Source: Alphaproteobacteria bacterium (lineage in GTDB: Bacteria; Pseudomonadota; Alphaproteobacteria; Sphingomonadales; Sphingomonadaceae). Taken from it: a stretch of 64,000 bases of DNA. The position numbers and the translations under genes are program-made. Every line of letters starts with the position of its first letter. Positions within the stretch are counted from its first letter, which is position 1. This document shows, piece by piece, positions 33,545-42,694 of this stretch. The DNA lies in the NCBI GenBank assembly GCA_018823325.1, contig JAHJIJ010000009.1, positions 1 to 64,000 of the forward strand, in the 5' to 3' direction. Under the pieces are notes generated by a model that saw only the letters and a program-made list of their open reading frames with translations, searched no databases and had not been told where the DNA came from.

Positions 33545-34489
33545 ATGATCGGCCTGCGCCCCGGCGGCATCAGGCTCCCTACCGCCGCACTGCTTCTGAT
33601 CGCGCTCGCCTCCCTCGCCGCCTTGCTGTGGCTGGGGTGGCGGCTCGGCGCGCCGACACAACCGGACCCGTCGCAGGTGACCGCGCGCCCCGCTCTTTGG
33701 CAAGCGACCAAGGGAAGTGCGCGGCTTTGGCTTTTCGGCACCATTCACGCCGTCCCCAAAAGCGAGCCTTGGCTCTCGCCTGCCATTGCAAAGGCCGCCG
33801 ACGAGAGCGACCGGCTATTTCTGGAGGTCACCGGCCTTGAGGCGGAACGCAAGGACCGCGCGGTCTTCGAGCGGCTGGGGCGCAGGAAGGGCCTTCCACC
33901 AATCCTTGATCGCCTCTCGCCCACAGACGCGGAGCGCTATCGGGCGCTTCAGCGCGACCATGGCGCGGCGCTTAACGCGCTGGATGGTTATGAAAGCTGG
34001 GCGGCCGCTCTGCTGATCAATGCCGCGGCTGCCTCGGGCTTGTCGCTCTCTTCGGCGGAAGCCGGCGAAGCTGTGCTGTCCCGCCGCTTTGCGGGCGCAT
34101 CGCGACCCGTACTCGGGCTGGAAACCATCGATGAGCAGCTTGGCCTGTTCGACACCATGCCAGAAGCGGACCAGATTTGGCTGCTCTCCCAGTCTCTTGG
34201 CGATGCGGCGCAGGCGCCCGCGCTGTATCGCAGCCTGCACGACGCCTGGGCCAGCGGAGATATGGCTACGCTGGAGCGCGAGTTCATTACGCCATTCACG
34301 CAGGCGCCCGGCTTGCGCGCAAGACTGATCGACGGGCGTAACGATCGCTGGGCGCAGCGTCTGGATAACGCCATGCAGGCCAAGCCGGGCACGGCGTTTG
34401 TTGCCGTGGGCGCGGGGCATCTGCTCGGCAGCCGCAGTTTGCAGGCGCGACTGGAAGCACGAGGCTGGCAGATCGAGCGGGTCCAGTGA
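33545..34489 (+). CDS. TraB/GumN family protein 2
   Basis: A 314-residue paralogue of the preceding protein. It has a single N-terminal membrane segment (LLLIALASLAALLWLGWRLGA) instead of a cleavable signal, then RLWLFGTIHAVPKSEPW, LGLETIDEQLGLFDTMPEAD and FVAVGAGHLLGSRSLQARL. Both proteins are closer to the GumN family than to eukaryotic TraB. Divergence of the N-terminus suggests different localisation: one free in the periplasm or lipidated, one anchored in the inner membrane. Confidence 0.85.
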   Translation: MIGLRPGGIRLPTAALLLIALASLAALLWLGWRLGAPTQPDPSQVTARPALWQATKGSARLWLFGTIHAVPKSEPWLSPAIAKAADESDRLFLEVTGLEAERKDRAVFERLGRRKGLPPILDRLSPTDAERYRALQRDHGAALNALDGYESWAAALLINAAAASGLSLSSAEAGEAVLSRRFAGASRPVLGLETIDEQLGLFDTMPEADQIWLLSQSLGDAAQAPALYRSLHDAWASGDMATLEREFITPFTQAPGLRARLIDGRNDRWAQRLDNAMQAKPGTAFVAVGAGHLLGSRSLQARLEARGWQIERVQ

Positions 34490-34829
34490 GTTGGCAACGG
34501 TCTGAGCCGGCCTCAACCCTATCCTTTTCGCCCCTCCCTTCCGTTCGTGTCGAGCGAAGTCGAGACACCGCGCGCTGACCTGCCATGTCTCGACTTCAGC
34601 CAAAAGGCTGAAGTTTATCCTGAGCGCCAGCCCTGCAGGCAGTCGAAGGGCTCGGCATGAGTGGAGAACTGCAGAGATAAAGGGACGGAGGAAAGAATGC
34701 CGGCGTTTACCCCCAGACATGGTCCTGCTTGCTTTCCTGCCTGTTTGTCGCTAAGCGCCCCGGCTTCCGTCATGGTCATCCCTGGAGGCGTGGCGGAGTT
34801 TTTAGCACTAAGCTTCTGGAGACACGCAC
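34490..34829. other. Intergenic region before rplY with dispersed repeats
   Basis: These 340 bp hold inverted repeats at 34556-34567/34586-34597 (GAAGTCGAGACA and its complement) and CTTCAGCC/GGCTGAAG at 34594-34613 followed by TTTATC, a possible terminator for the GumN genes. The style matches sphingomonad intergenic repeats. No gene is seen; the rplY promoter must lie to the right, near 34750-34820. Confidence 0.5.
34556..34613. repeat. Intergenic inverted repeats of dispersed type
   Basis: A 12-bp perfect inverted repeat with an 18-base spacer overlaps a second 8-bp hairpin with an AAAA loop and trailing TTTATC. The second hairpin could terminate transcription from the GumN genes. Confidence 0.55.
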
Positions 34830-35456
34830 ATGAGCGATACGCTTACGCTGTCGGCTGAGGCACGCGATCGGGCAGGCAAGGGAGCCTCCCGCGCTCTCCG
34901 CCGTGAGGGCCGCGTTCCCGCCGTTATTTATGGCAATAATGAAGAGCCGCAGTCGATTCACGTTGAGGAAAAGATCCTCATCAAGCAGCTCGGCACTGGC
35001 CATTTCTTCAATTCGGTGATCATGGTCGAAGTGGGCGGCAAGAAGGTCCGCACGCTGGCCAAGGACGTCGCTTTCCATCCGGTTACGGATCGTCCGCTGC
35101 ACGCCGACTTCCTGCGCGTCTCCGAGCATGCCCAAGTGCACGTGAATGTGCCCGTGGTGTTCGAGAATGAAGATGCCGCTCCCGGCCTCAAGCGTGGCGG
35201 CGTTCTGAACGTCGTGCGCCACGAGCTTGAGATGGTTGTGGACGCCGCGAACATTCCCGAGAGCATCACGGTTGATCTCAGCGGCTTCGATGTGGGCGAT
35301 TCCATCCACATCAGCAGCGTGAGACTGCCCAAGGGTGCCGAACCCGCGATCACCGATCGCGATTTCACCATTGCCACCATCGTTGCACCGTCCGCGCTCA
35401 AGTCGAGCGAAGGCGATACGTCGAAGGAAGACGGCGAAGAGGGCGGCGAGGCTTAA
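34830..35456 (+). CDS. rplY: 50S ribosomal protein L25/Ctc
   Basis: A 208-residue long-form L25: the N-terminal 5S rRNA-binding domain ([29 protein letters not shown]) and the C-terminal Ctc-type beta domain ([33 protein letters not shown]), ending in an acidic tail ([11 protein letters not shown]). It stabilises 5S rRNA in the large subunit. It is 27 bp upstream of pth, the usual rplY-pth pairing in alphaproteobacteria. Confidence 0.97.
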   Translation: MSDTLTLSAEARDRAGKGASRALRREGRVPAVIYGNNEEPQSIHVEEKILIKQLGTGHFFNSVIMVEVGGKKVRTLAKDVAFHPVTDRPLHADFLRVSEHAQVHVNVPVVFENEDAAPGLKRGGVLNVVRHELEMVVDAANIPESITVDLSGFDVGDSIHISSVRLPKGAEPAITDRDFTIATIVAPSALKSSEGDTSKEDGEEGGEA

Positions 35457-35483
35457 TCCTCACCGCGCGGGGGGAGCGCATCT

Positions 35484-36053
35484 GTGCAACTCTGGGTTGG
35501 CCTCGGCAATCCCGGACCGCAATATGCGCTCCACCGCCACAATGTCGGCTTCATGGCGCTGGACGTCATGGCCGAAGATCATGGCTTTTCGCCGTGGAAG
35601 AAGCAGTTTCAGGGCCTTGCCGCAGAAGGCCGCATCGGCGCTGAAAAGATCCTGCTGCTCAAACCCCAGACCTTCATGAACCAGAGCGGCCGCGCGATCC
35701 GCGCCGCCTGCGATTTCTACAAATTGGGCGTGGAGGACGTGACCGTCTTTCATGACGAGCTCGACCTTGCGCCAATGAAGATGAAAGTGAAGCGCGGCGG
35801 CGGCACCGCCGGCCACAACGGCCTGCGTTCCACGGACGCCCATCTTGGCAGAGAGTTCCGCCGCGTCCGCATCGGCATCGGCCATCCCGGCGACAAGGAC
35901 CGGGTGACCGGCCATGTGCTCGGCAATTACGCCAAGATCGAGATTGAACCGCTCACAGATCTGCTGGGCGCGATGTCGCGGGAAGCGGAATGGCTGGCGA
36001 AAGGCGACGATGTTCGCTTCATGAACGAGGTTGCAAGGCGCCTGCAGGATTGA
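35484..36053 (+). CDS. pth: Peptidyl-tRNA hydrolase
   Basis: A 189-residue enzyme that releases peptidyl-tRNAs stalled off the ribosome. GLGNPGPQYALHRHNVGFM carries the catalytic His, followed by FMNQSGRAI, VFHDELDL and GGGTAGHNGLRS, all invariant. GTG start at 35484 after GGGGAG. It follows rplY closely and is likely cotranscribed. Confidence 0.97.
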   Translation: MQLWVGLGNPGPQYALHRHNVGFMALDVMAEDHGFSPWKKQFQGLAAEGRIGAEKILLLKPQTFMNQSGRAIRAACDFYKLGVEDVTVFHDELDLAPMKMKVKRGGGTAGHNGLRSTDAHLGREFRRVRIGIGHPGDKDRVTGHVLGNYAKIEIEPLTDLLGAMSREAEWLAKGDDVRFMNEVARRLQD

Positions 36054-36071
36054 GCGACGCGCAGGCGGCTC

Positions 36072-36689
36072 CTATCGTCGTGCCCCGCCCCGCCCCTGAG
36101 ACGCACGATAAGCCGCCAGTCGCGCACGCCATGGCGCCAGAACAGATTGTGGAACATCAGGACGCGCCATGGCAGGTTTCCCGGCTCGCAGGCGCGCACG
36201 ATCGGCCTCGGGCGGATCGACTCGGCGGACCCGCACCTGCACTGTTCCCTGCCGCCTGATCCCCAGCAATTCCGCCGCGCCCTCGGAGAGATCGATAATC
36301 CGGTTCTGTGCGAACGGGCCGCGATCATTGACCCGCACGAGGATCGTTCGGCCCGTATCGAGCGCCGTCACCTCGACATAGCTCGGCAGCGGCAAGGTGG
36401 TGTGCGCGGCCGAAATCCAGTTCTTTATGTAGCGCTCGCCATTGGCGGTCTGGTTGCCTGACTCGCTGCCGTACCAGCTCGCATCGCCGAGCATGTCGTA
36501 ATTGCGATCATCGGCGGGCGTGTAAGTTACGCCCCGGATGACATAGGGCGGCCCGATCCGCACCGGCGTATCGCTGACGGGCCGGTATTTGGGCGTTGTC
36601 GCACAGCCGGCCAGCACAGGCAAAAGCAGCAGCGCCACAGAGCCAAGAGCTTTGCGGGAACGGGACCAATCCGAGCGAACGAAATACAT
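36072..36689 (-). CDS. rlpA: RlpA family lipoprotein (septal ring lytic transglycosylase)
   Basis: A 205-residue lipoprotein: lipobox LAGC with lipid Cys29, then a double-psi beta-barrel with GDASWYGSESGNQTANGERY, LPLPSYVEVTAL and RVNDRGPFAQNRIIDLSEGAAELLG. RlpA proteins act in cell-wall remodelling at the septum, cleaving glycan strands lacking stem peptides in Pseudomonas. No SPOR domain follows, so this is the short form. Convergent with pth. Confidence 0.9.
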   Translation of the reverse strand: MYFVRSDWSRSRKALGSVALLLLPVLAGCATTPKYRPVSDTPVRIGPPYVIRGVTYTPADDRNYDMLGDASWYGSESGNQTANGERYIKNWISAAHTTLPLPSYVEVTALDTGRTILVRVNDRGPFAQNRIIDLSEGAAELLGIRRQGTVQVRVRRVDPPEADRARLRAGKPAMARPDVPQSVLAPWRARLAAYRASQGRGGARR

Positions 36690-36837
36690 GCTGAAGGACT
36701 AGCCTGTTCTATCCGTCCAGCAAAGGTCCGGCAGGCTTGTCCCGCGTCTTGCAACAGAAATGACATACAAGACTGCAATGGAGCAGTGCGAAGCAGCGCT
36801 GCTCTCGACAAGCGCGACACATCATCAAGGGATCTTC

Positions 36838-38664
36838 ATGTCTTTTCTCACCGACGCTGCGCGTGCGCCCTGGCGTAGCGAGCCAGCCCCTTGCAATGAC
36901 GCAGAGTCGCTGGAAGCGCTTGTTGCCGCCAACCCCTCGCGCCGCACGGTACTCCGCAACGGCCTGCTCGGCCTCTCGGCGCTGACGGTGCCGAGCCTCG
37001 CCGGGTTGAGCACGAGCCGCGCATCGGGGCGCGCGGCGGGTACTGCCTCCGGCGACTATGCCATCACGTTCAAGTCGGTACCGATCAGCCGGGAAAATCG
37101 CGTGAGCGTCCCGGAGGGTTACCGTGTCGACATCCTGTTCAGCGCGGGCGATGTGGTGGAGCCCGGTGTCGCGCCCTTTGCCAGCGCCTTTGCTGATCCA
37201 CAAACAACGGCCAAATGGGCCGGTGGCTGTCATGACGGCATGGAGATGTTCCCCCTGCCCGGCGTCGATGCCAATCAGCGCGCGCTGCTCGCGGTCAATC
37301 ACGAGTTTCCCGACTGGTCAGTGCTGATGGCCGAAAAGTTCGATCCGAAGACCGCCAGCGACAGTCAGCGCGCGCTTGCGCTCTCGGCGGTTGGTGTTTC
37401 GATCATTGAAATTGCACGCGGCGAGAATGGCGACTGGGCCATTCAGCCTGAGTCACCCTATAACCGCCGCTACTCCGGCTCGACGCTTTATCGCCCCAGC
37501 GGGCCCGCTGCGGCGCGCCTCTCGGACGAGGTCGTCGGCACGCTCAACAATTGCTCCAGCGGCCGCACGCCGTGGGGAACCTACCTCACCTGCGAGGAAG
37601 CGACGGTCAATTATTTCGATCCATCGCGCCCGCGCGAGGACTATGGCTGGGTGGTCGAGATCGACCCGATGGGCACACTCGCGCCGCCCACCAAGCGCAC
37701 GGCCATGGGCCGCTTCGAGCATGAGAACACTGCCTATCTGGCCAACGCGGACAATCGCGTCGCTTTCTACATGGGCGATGATTCCCGCCCCGGCTGCATC
37801 TACAAGTTCGTGCCGAACAAGCCGTTCGATGCCGATGACCGCGCCGCCAATCGCGACCTCCTCGACGATGGCACGCTCTACGTTGCCCGGTTCGCGGCGG
37901 ATGGTACGGGCGAATGGCGCGCACTCGTCCACGGTCAGAACGGTCTGACCGCCAGCGCGTCCGATCCCGGCAACGTCACCCAGTTCGAGACCCCACCGCC
38001 TGCGGAGACCGTCAGTTTCGTCGATCAGGCCGATGTCGTCATCAACTGCAAGAGCGCGGCGCGCGTCGCTGGCGGCACGATGATGGATCGCCCGGAATGG
38101 GTGACCATCGCCCCGGACGGCAAGGCGATCTTCGTCTCGCTCACCAACAATGCCGGCCGCCGGGTGGCGGACGCCGCCAATCCGCGCGTCGCCAATCTTC
38201 ATGGCCAGATCCTCAAATTCCGCGAAGCAGACGACTCTCCGCTCGCTACCCGCTTCCGCTGGGAGTTGCTGGTCGTCGCAGGCGAAGAACCGGTGACGCC
38301 GGGCCACACCACAAAGGGCGATGCCTTCTCCAGTCCGGACGGCATGCGCATTGATCCACAGGGCCGCCTCTGGGTGCAGACCGATCACACGATCACCGGT
38401 GCCTCCGGCACACCGGACAAGGCTATGGTGGATGTCTTCGGCAATAATGCGATGTTCCATGTCGACCCGGTAACCGGCGAAGCGCGCCGTTTCCTCGTCG
38501 GCCCCATGGGCTGCGAGATCACCGGCATCGCGCATACACCGGACCTCACGACCTTCTTCGTCAACATCCAGCACCCGAAGAAGGACTGGCCGGAGGCGGG
38601 CAAGGCGCCGCGCTCTTCCACCATCGTCATCCACCGGGAGGATGGGCGCCCCTTTGGCGCCTGA
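36838..38664 (+). CDS. phoX: PhoX family phosphatase
   Basis: A 608-residue exported PhoX-type (DUF839) alkaline phosphatase. The twin-arginine signal is SRRTVLRNGLLGLSALTV at about residues 34-51. Family marks include GGCHDGMEMFPLPG, LLAVNHEFPDWSVL, YSGSTLYRPSGPAA, NNCSSGRTPWGTYLTCEE and GRFEHENTAYL, where acidic and Glu/Cys residues bind Fe-Ca ions. The ATG at 36838 follows AAGGGATC. It would release phosphate from organic esters in the periplasm or outside. A PHO box is not obvious upstream. Confidence 0.9.
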   Translation: MSFLTDAARAPWRSEPAPCNDAESLEALVAANPSRRTVLRNGLLGLSALTVPSLAGLSTSRASGRAAGTASGDYAITFKSVPISRENRVSVPEGYRVDILFSAGDVVEPGVAPFASAFADPQTTAKWAGGCHDGMEMFPLPGVDANQRALLAVNHEFPDWSVLMAEKFDPKTASDSQRALALSAVGVSIIEIARGENGDWAIQPESPYNRRYSGSTLYRPSGPAAARLSDEVVGTLNNCSSGRTPWGTYLTCEEATVNYFDPSRPREDYGWVVEIDPMGTLAPPTKRTAMGRFEHENTAYLANADNRVAFYMGDDSRPGCIYKFVPNKPFDADDRAANRDLLDDGTLYVARFAADGTGEWRALVHGQNGLTASASDPGNVTQFETPPPAETVSFVDQADVVINCKSAARVAGGTMMDRPEWVTIAPDGKAIFVSLTNNAGRRVADAANPRVANLHGQILKFREADDSPLATRFRWELLVVAGEEPVTPGHTTKGDAFSSPDGMRIDPQGRLWVQTDHTITGASGTPDKAMVDVFGNNAMFHVDPVTGEARRFLVGPMGCEITGIAHTPDLTTFFVNIQHPKKDWPEAGKAPRSSTIVIHREDGRPFGA

Positions 38665-38691
38665 GAAGTCCCCGCGCGCCTCATGCTCAAC

Positions 38692-38742
38692 AGGACTGGC
38701 GCAAACCGGCCCCAGCGACTATCGGGGCGGCTTTCCAGTCCT
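38692..38742. terminator. Two-tier hairpin between phoX and ychF
   Basis: AGGACTGG (38692-38699) pairs with CCAGTCCT (38735-38742), with an inner GCCCC/GGGGC stem. No T-run follows. It could end phoX transcription or act in the ychF leader. Confidence 0.4.
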
Positions 38743-38762
38743 ATGAGAATGAGCAACGAGCC

Positions 38763-39860
38763 ATGGGTTTCAAATGCGGGATCGTCGGCCTGCCCAATGT
38801 CGGCAAGTCGACCCTCTTCAATGCGCTGACCGAGACGCAGGCCGCGCAGGCCGCCAATTATCCCTTCTGCACCATCGAGCCCAATGTCGGACAGGTGGCG
38901 GTGCCGGATGCGCGGCTGGACAAGCTCGCTGCCATTGCCGGCAGCCAGAAGATCATCCCCACCCAGCTCGCCTTCGTCGACATTGCCGGGCTTGTGCGAG
39001 GTGCCTCCAAGGGCGAGGGCTTGGGCAACCAGTTCCTCGGCAACATCCGCGAAGTGGACGCCATCGTCCATGTGCTGCGCTGCTTCGAGAATGACGACAT
39101 CCAGCACGTCGACAACCGCGTCGATCCCATTGCCGATGCCGAGACGGTCGAGACCGAGCTGATGCTCTCAGACCTCGAAAGCCTTGAAAAGCGCGTGCCG
39201 GCTTATGCCAAGAAGGCGACCGGCGGCGACAAGGAAGCGAAGGTCGCCGCTGCCGTCCTCGGCCGCGCGCTCGATCTGCTGCGCGAGGGCAAACCCGCCC
39301 GCCTCGTCGAGCTCAATGACGAGGAGGAAACGCGCGTTTTCCAACAGGCGCAACTCCTCACCTCAAAGCCAGTCCTTTACGTGTGTAATGTTGAGGAAGA
39401 GAGCGCTGCGGAGGGCAACGCGTTCAGTGCCCGCGTGTTCGAAAAGGCGAAGGCTGAGGGCGCGCAGGCCGTCGTCGTCTCCGCCGCCATCGAGGCCGAT
39501 CTGGTGACGATGCCGCTTGCGGACCGCGCCGAGTTTCTTGAGGCGATGGGCCTCGAAGAAGCCGGCCTCGCCCGCGTGATCCGGGCAGGCTACGAACTGC
39601 TTCACCTGCTCACCTTCTTCACAGTAGGCCCCAAGGAAGCCCGCGCCTGGACCGTCCATCAGGGCGCCACCGCCCCGGAAGCAGCAGGCGAAATCCACAG
39701 CGATTTCCAGAAGGGCTTCATCCGCGCCGAGACCATCGCCTTTGACGATTTCGTCACGCTTGGTGGCGAAGCAAAGGCCCGCGAAGCCGGCAAGCTCCGC
39801 GCGGAAGGCAAGGCCTATGTGGTGCAGGATGGCGACGTGATGCACTTCCTTCACAGCTGA
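38763..39860 (+). CDS. ychF: Redox-regulated ATPase/GTPase YchF
   Basis: A 365-residue OLA1/YchF-type P-loop protein: G1 GIVGLPNVGKSTLFNAL, G3 FVDIAGLVRGASKGEGLGNQFL, and a C-terminal TGS domain (TFFTVGPKEARAWTVHQGATAPEAAGEIHSDFQKGFIRAE). YchF binds ATP, interacts with the ribosome and limits stress responses. Conserved core gene. Confidence 0.97.
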   Translation: MGFKCGIVGLPNVGKSTLFNALTETQAAQAANYPFCTIEPNVGQVAVPDARLDKLAAIAGSQKIIPTQLAFVDIAGLVRGASKGEGLGNQFLGNIREVDAIVHVLRCFENDDIQHVDNRVDPIADAETVETELMLSDLESLEKRVPAYAKKATGGDKEAKVAAAVLGRALDLLREGKPARLVELNDEEETRVFQQAQLLTSKPVLYVCNVEEESAAEGNAFSARVFEKAKAEGAQAVVVSAAIEADLVTMPLADRAEFLEAMGLEEAGLARVIRAGYELLHLLTFFTVGPKEARAWTVHQGATAPEAAGEIHSDFQKGFIRAETIAFDDFVTLGGEAKAREAGKLRAEGKAYVVQDGDVMHFLHS

Positions 39861-39880
39861 GGGCGTGCGATAAGCACCCC

Positions 39881-40246
39881 ATGACCGCATTCCGCCGCAT
39901 CCTCCTCGCGCTGCTGACGCTCCTGCTGGCCCTTCCGGCCATGCAGGCGAATGCCTGCGCGCCGGTGGAGATGATGGAAAGTCAGGCCAACCTCGCCCAC
40001 GACCATCATGCCGCCGCACGCAATGAGGACAGCCATCGAGGCCACGGGCCAGCACTGCCCGAGCCTGCGCGAACGACGCCGCATCACGAGTGTATCGGCT
40101 GCGTCCCGCCCATCGACATCCGCGTCTATCGCCCGGTTGGCCAGCTTGAGCCGATGACGGACACAGCTGGCTGGTCGCCTCACCCCACCCGCCTGACCGA
40201 TTGGCTGGGCACGCCGGAAACACCGCCGCCGCGCCGCACCATCTGA
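39881..40246 (+). CDS. Small exported His-rich protein
   Basis: A 121-residue protein with a signal peptide (ILLALLTLLLALPAMQANA) and a mature part rich in His and Cys: AHDHHAAARNEDSHRGHGP, then HHECIGCVPP. The CxxC with neighbouring histidines suggests copper or other soft-metal binding. It lies 20 bp after ychF and 36 bp before a Met/His-rich outer-membrane-type protein, with which it likely works. Unnamed in my memory; copper role is inferred from residues and neighbour. Confidence 0.7.
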   Translation: MTAFRRILLALLTLLLALPAMQANACAPVEMMESQANLAHDHHAAARNEDSHRGHGPALPEPARTTPHHECIGCVPPIDIRVYRPVGQLEPMTDTAGWSPHPTRLTDWLGTPETPPPRRTI

Positions 40247-40281
40247 ACGCTTTTTCAACAGCTTCAGATAGGACTCATACA

Positions 40282-41685
40282 ATGACTTTCAGACGTTACG
40301 CGCTCGCGAGCCTGCTCGCGGCGGCATCGCCCATTGCCCTGCACGCGCAGACCCCCATGGCGGGACATGACCACCAGCAACATCAGGGCGCAGGCGATCA
40401 GGCCCCGCCTGCCAACAATCCTGCACCGGCTGATCATTCGACGATGGACCATTCGACGATGGATCATCCGCAAATGGACCATAGCCAGCACGGCTCACCT
40501 CAGCCGGCTACTGCGTCAGACGCCAACCACGCTCACCCCGCCGATCCTGCCCTGCCTTATGTGGATGGCTCCGGCACCGCCCGCTTGCCGGCGGCCGAAG
40601 GGCCGATGTCCGGCCTCCACGTCATGAGCGGCGACTGGATGCTGATGGCGCATGGCAACGTCCAGCTCAGCTACACTGATCACAAAGGCCCACGCGGCGA
40701 CAATCTGCTTTACTCAACGTCCATGCTGATGCTCGGCGCGCAGCGGGATCTGGGCGGCGCGCGGCTTTCCCTGCGCTCCATGCTCAGCCTTGAGCCCACC
40801 ATGTCCGCACGCGGCTATCCCAATCTCTTCGCCACCGGCGAGACGGCAGGCAGTGAGCCCCTGGTGGACCGCCAGCATCCGCACGACCTGTTCATGGAGC
40901 TGGCCGCGCGGTTGGACGTGGACATCGCGCCCGGCGCCAGTATCTTCCTCTACGGCGGCCCGGTCGGCGAGCCGGCGCTGGGGCCATCGGCCTTCATGCA
41001 CCGGGCAAGCGCCCATTATAACCCGGAGCCGCCGATCACCCACCACTGGTTCGATTCCACACACATCACTTATGGCGTGGTGACAGCCGGGCTTTCGCTC
41101 CCGCATTGGCAGATCGAGGCCTCAGCCTTCCGAGGCCGTGAACCGGACGAGGAGCGATGGGGCATCGAAACGCCGAAGCTGGACAGCTGGTCCGCCCGCC
41201 TGACATGGACGCCCACCGCCAACTGGGCGGCGCAGGTCAGCCATGGCTTCCTCAAGAACCCGGAGACGCTCCACGGCGACCAGAATGAGCATCGCACGAC
41301 CGCGAGCGTCCATTATGCGAGTGGCGCCCTCACGGCGAGCGCGGCCTTCTCGGCCAAGAACCGCGATCCGGGCGGCACGCTGACCGCTTGGCTGGGCGAG
41401 GTGAATTACGACCTCACCCCGCGCCACAGCCTGTTCGGCCGCGTCGAGAATGTCGCCAATGACGAGCTGGTGCCCGATCATGACGATCCGCTCCACGATG
41501 TGCCGTTCCGCGTCACCAAGATGCAGGCCGGCTATGCGTGGAACACCCCCATCGGCAACGGCCCAGTGCGTCTCGCGCTCGGCGGCAGCGTCAATCTCTA
41601 CGCCAAGCCGGCCGCGCTCGACCCACTCTATGGGGACAATCCCTGGGGCTACACGGTGTTCGCCCGGCTATCGCTGGGGCGGTAA
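40282..41685 (+). CDS. Met/His-rich outer-membrane protein, probable copper-related
   Basis: A 467-residue exported protein. After the signal peptide (LHAQ) comes a low-complexity metal-binding segment with repeats of DHSTMDH, HPQMDHSQHG and similar (about residues 25-85), then a beta-rich domain of alternating strands ending in aromatic R (YTVFARLSLGR), as in outer-membrane barrels. Met-His repeats of MDH type are seen in copper proteins such as CopB and PcoB. GGACTC is a weak RBS; the ATG at 40282 is preferred since it gives the signal peptide. Downstream of the small His-rich protein. Confidence 0.72.
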   Translation: MTFRRYALASLLAAASPIALHAQTPMAGHDHQQHQGAGDQAPPANNPAPADHSTMDHSTMDHPQMDHSQHGSPQPATASDANHAHPADPALPYVDGSGTARLPAAEGPMSGLHVMSGDWMLMAHGNVQLSYTDHKGPRGDNLLYSTSMLMLGAQRDLGGARLSLRSMLSLEPTMSARGYPNLFATGETAGSEPLVDRQHPHDLFMELAARLDVDIAPGASIFLYGGPVGEPALGPSAFMHRASAHYNPEPPITHHWFDSTHITYGVVTAGLSLPHWQIEASAFRGREPDEERWGIETPKLDSWSARLTWTPTANWAAQVSHGFLKNPETLHGDQNEHRTTASVHYASGALTASAAFSAKNRDPGGTLTAWLGEVNYDLTPRHSLFGRVENVANDELVPDHDDPLHDVPFRVTKMQAGYAWNTPIGNGPVRLALGGSVNLYAKPAALDPLYGDNPWGYTVFARLSLGR

Positions 41686-41697
41686 GCAGCCTTGAAG

Positions 41698-41734
41698 GCG
41701 GCCCTGTTCTACCGCAGCAGGGGAACAGGGCCGC
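41698..41734 (+). terminator. Strong 12-bp stem after the Met/His-rich gene
   Basis: GCGGCCCTGTTC and GAACAGGGCCGC form a perfect stem with a 13-base loop, 13 bases after the stop codon. The trailing TCTCCGTT is a weak U-tract, so a plausible terminator. Confidence 0.65.
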
Positions 41735-41841
41735 TCTCCGTTATGTGGCATTGGCCCGCAGGCGCCCGCGGCAATGGCGGCTCCTACTTCGTAGCGGCCT
41801 GACCGAACATGATGATATCGTGGTCATTTCATTGGCCGTCA

Positions 41842-41944
41842 CCCTGAACTTGTTTCAGGGGGCCATCTCCCGATCAAGCCCGGTCTTGCGGGCACGATGG
41901 ACGCTGCCCCGAAGGGCCGCGCAAGCCAAACAGGTTCAGCATAA
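41842..41944. repeat. Dispersed REP-like element
   Basis: CCCTGAA, a five-base loop and TTCAGGG (41842-41860) form a hairpin beside GTCACCCTGAACTTG, a sequence type common in alphaproteobacterial intergenic repeats; a related CAGGTTCAGCATAAC lies at the far end, near 41930-41944. It sits in the 285-bp gap between two convergent genes and no gene is seen there. Confidence 0.5.
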
Positions 41945-41969
41945 CAACGTGGAGAATGTCCGCTCTGTC

Positions 41970-42692
41970 CTAGGCATGCCCCACCCAGCCCCGCCAGGTG
42001 AAGGCGGCGAAGAACAGCGCCGTGTCGGCAAAGCCGCCTGCCTTCAGGATGTCCTCGTCCTGCTCGGGTGAAAAGCAGTTGAGGCTGGCCGCGACGGCCG
42101 CGCGGGCCTTGGTGGTGTCGGCCGGGTCGGCGCCCATGGCCGCGGGATAGGCGGCATAGCGATCCAGCCAGATATCCCGCTCGCCTGCGCCTTGCGGGAA
42201 GCTGCAGTGGGCCGCCACGAACGGCGCGCCCGGGCGCAGGCGGCGGTGGATTTCCTGCACCGTCCTCGTCCGCTCCGCCGCGTCGAGAAAGTGGAGGGTC
42301 AGAAGGCAAACGCCGGCAACGAACGGCCCGTCCGGCGCATCGTCGATCAGGCCGTGGACCAGTTCGATGCGCTCCATCAGCGGACCGAGCTTGCGTTCGG
42401 CAAGCCGCAGCATTTCCGCAGCCGGATCGACGCCGACGAAGCGCCAACCGGGTTGCGCCTCGGCCAGCGCCTTGAGCTCCATGCCGCCGCCAGCGCCCAG
42501 GACGAGCACCCGCGCATCGTGCGGCGCCCGCTCCGCCAGCAGCAATCCCGTCATCCGGTGCAGCGCATCGAGGCCCGGCACGAAGCGGCTCGGGCCGTCC
42601 CAATAGCGCGCTGTCGCGGCCGGATCGTCGAACGCCTTGATGAAGATGTCCAGGCCGGGCTTTTCGTCGCCCGTGATGCCATCAATTTTCAT
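41970..42692 (-). CDS. Class I SAM-dependent methyltransferase
   Basis: A 240-residue methyltransferase with motif I VLVLGAGGGMELKALAE, motif II VGVDPAAEMLRLAER and the post-I segment GVCLLTLHFLDAAER. Substrate is not evident; it may be a small-molecule enzyme. Its start is 2 bp after the stop of an Rrf2 regulator gene on the same strand, so it is likely the target gene of that regulator. Confidence 0.87.
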   Translation of the reverse strand: MKIDGITGDEKPGLDIFIKAFDDPAATARYWDGPSRFVPGLDALHRMTGLLLAERAPHDARVLVLGAGGGMELKALAEAQPGWRFVGVDPAAEMLRLAERKLGPLMERIELVHGLIDDAPDGPFVAGVCLLTLHFLDAAERTRTVQEIHRRLRPGAPFVAAHCSFPQGAGERDIWLDRYAAYPAAMGADPADTTKARAAVAASLNCFSPEQDEDILKAGGFADTALFFAAFTWRGWVGHA

Positions 42693-42694
42693 GA

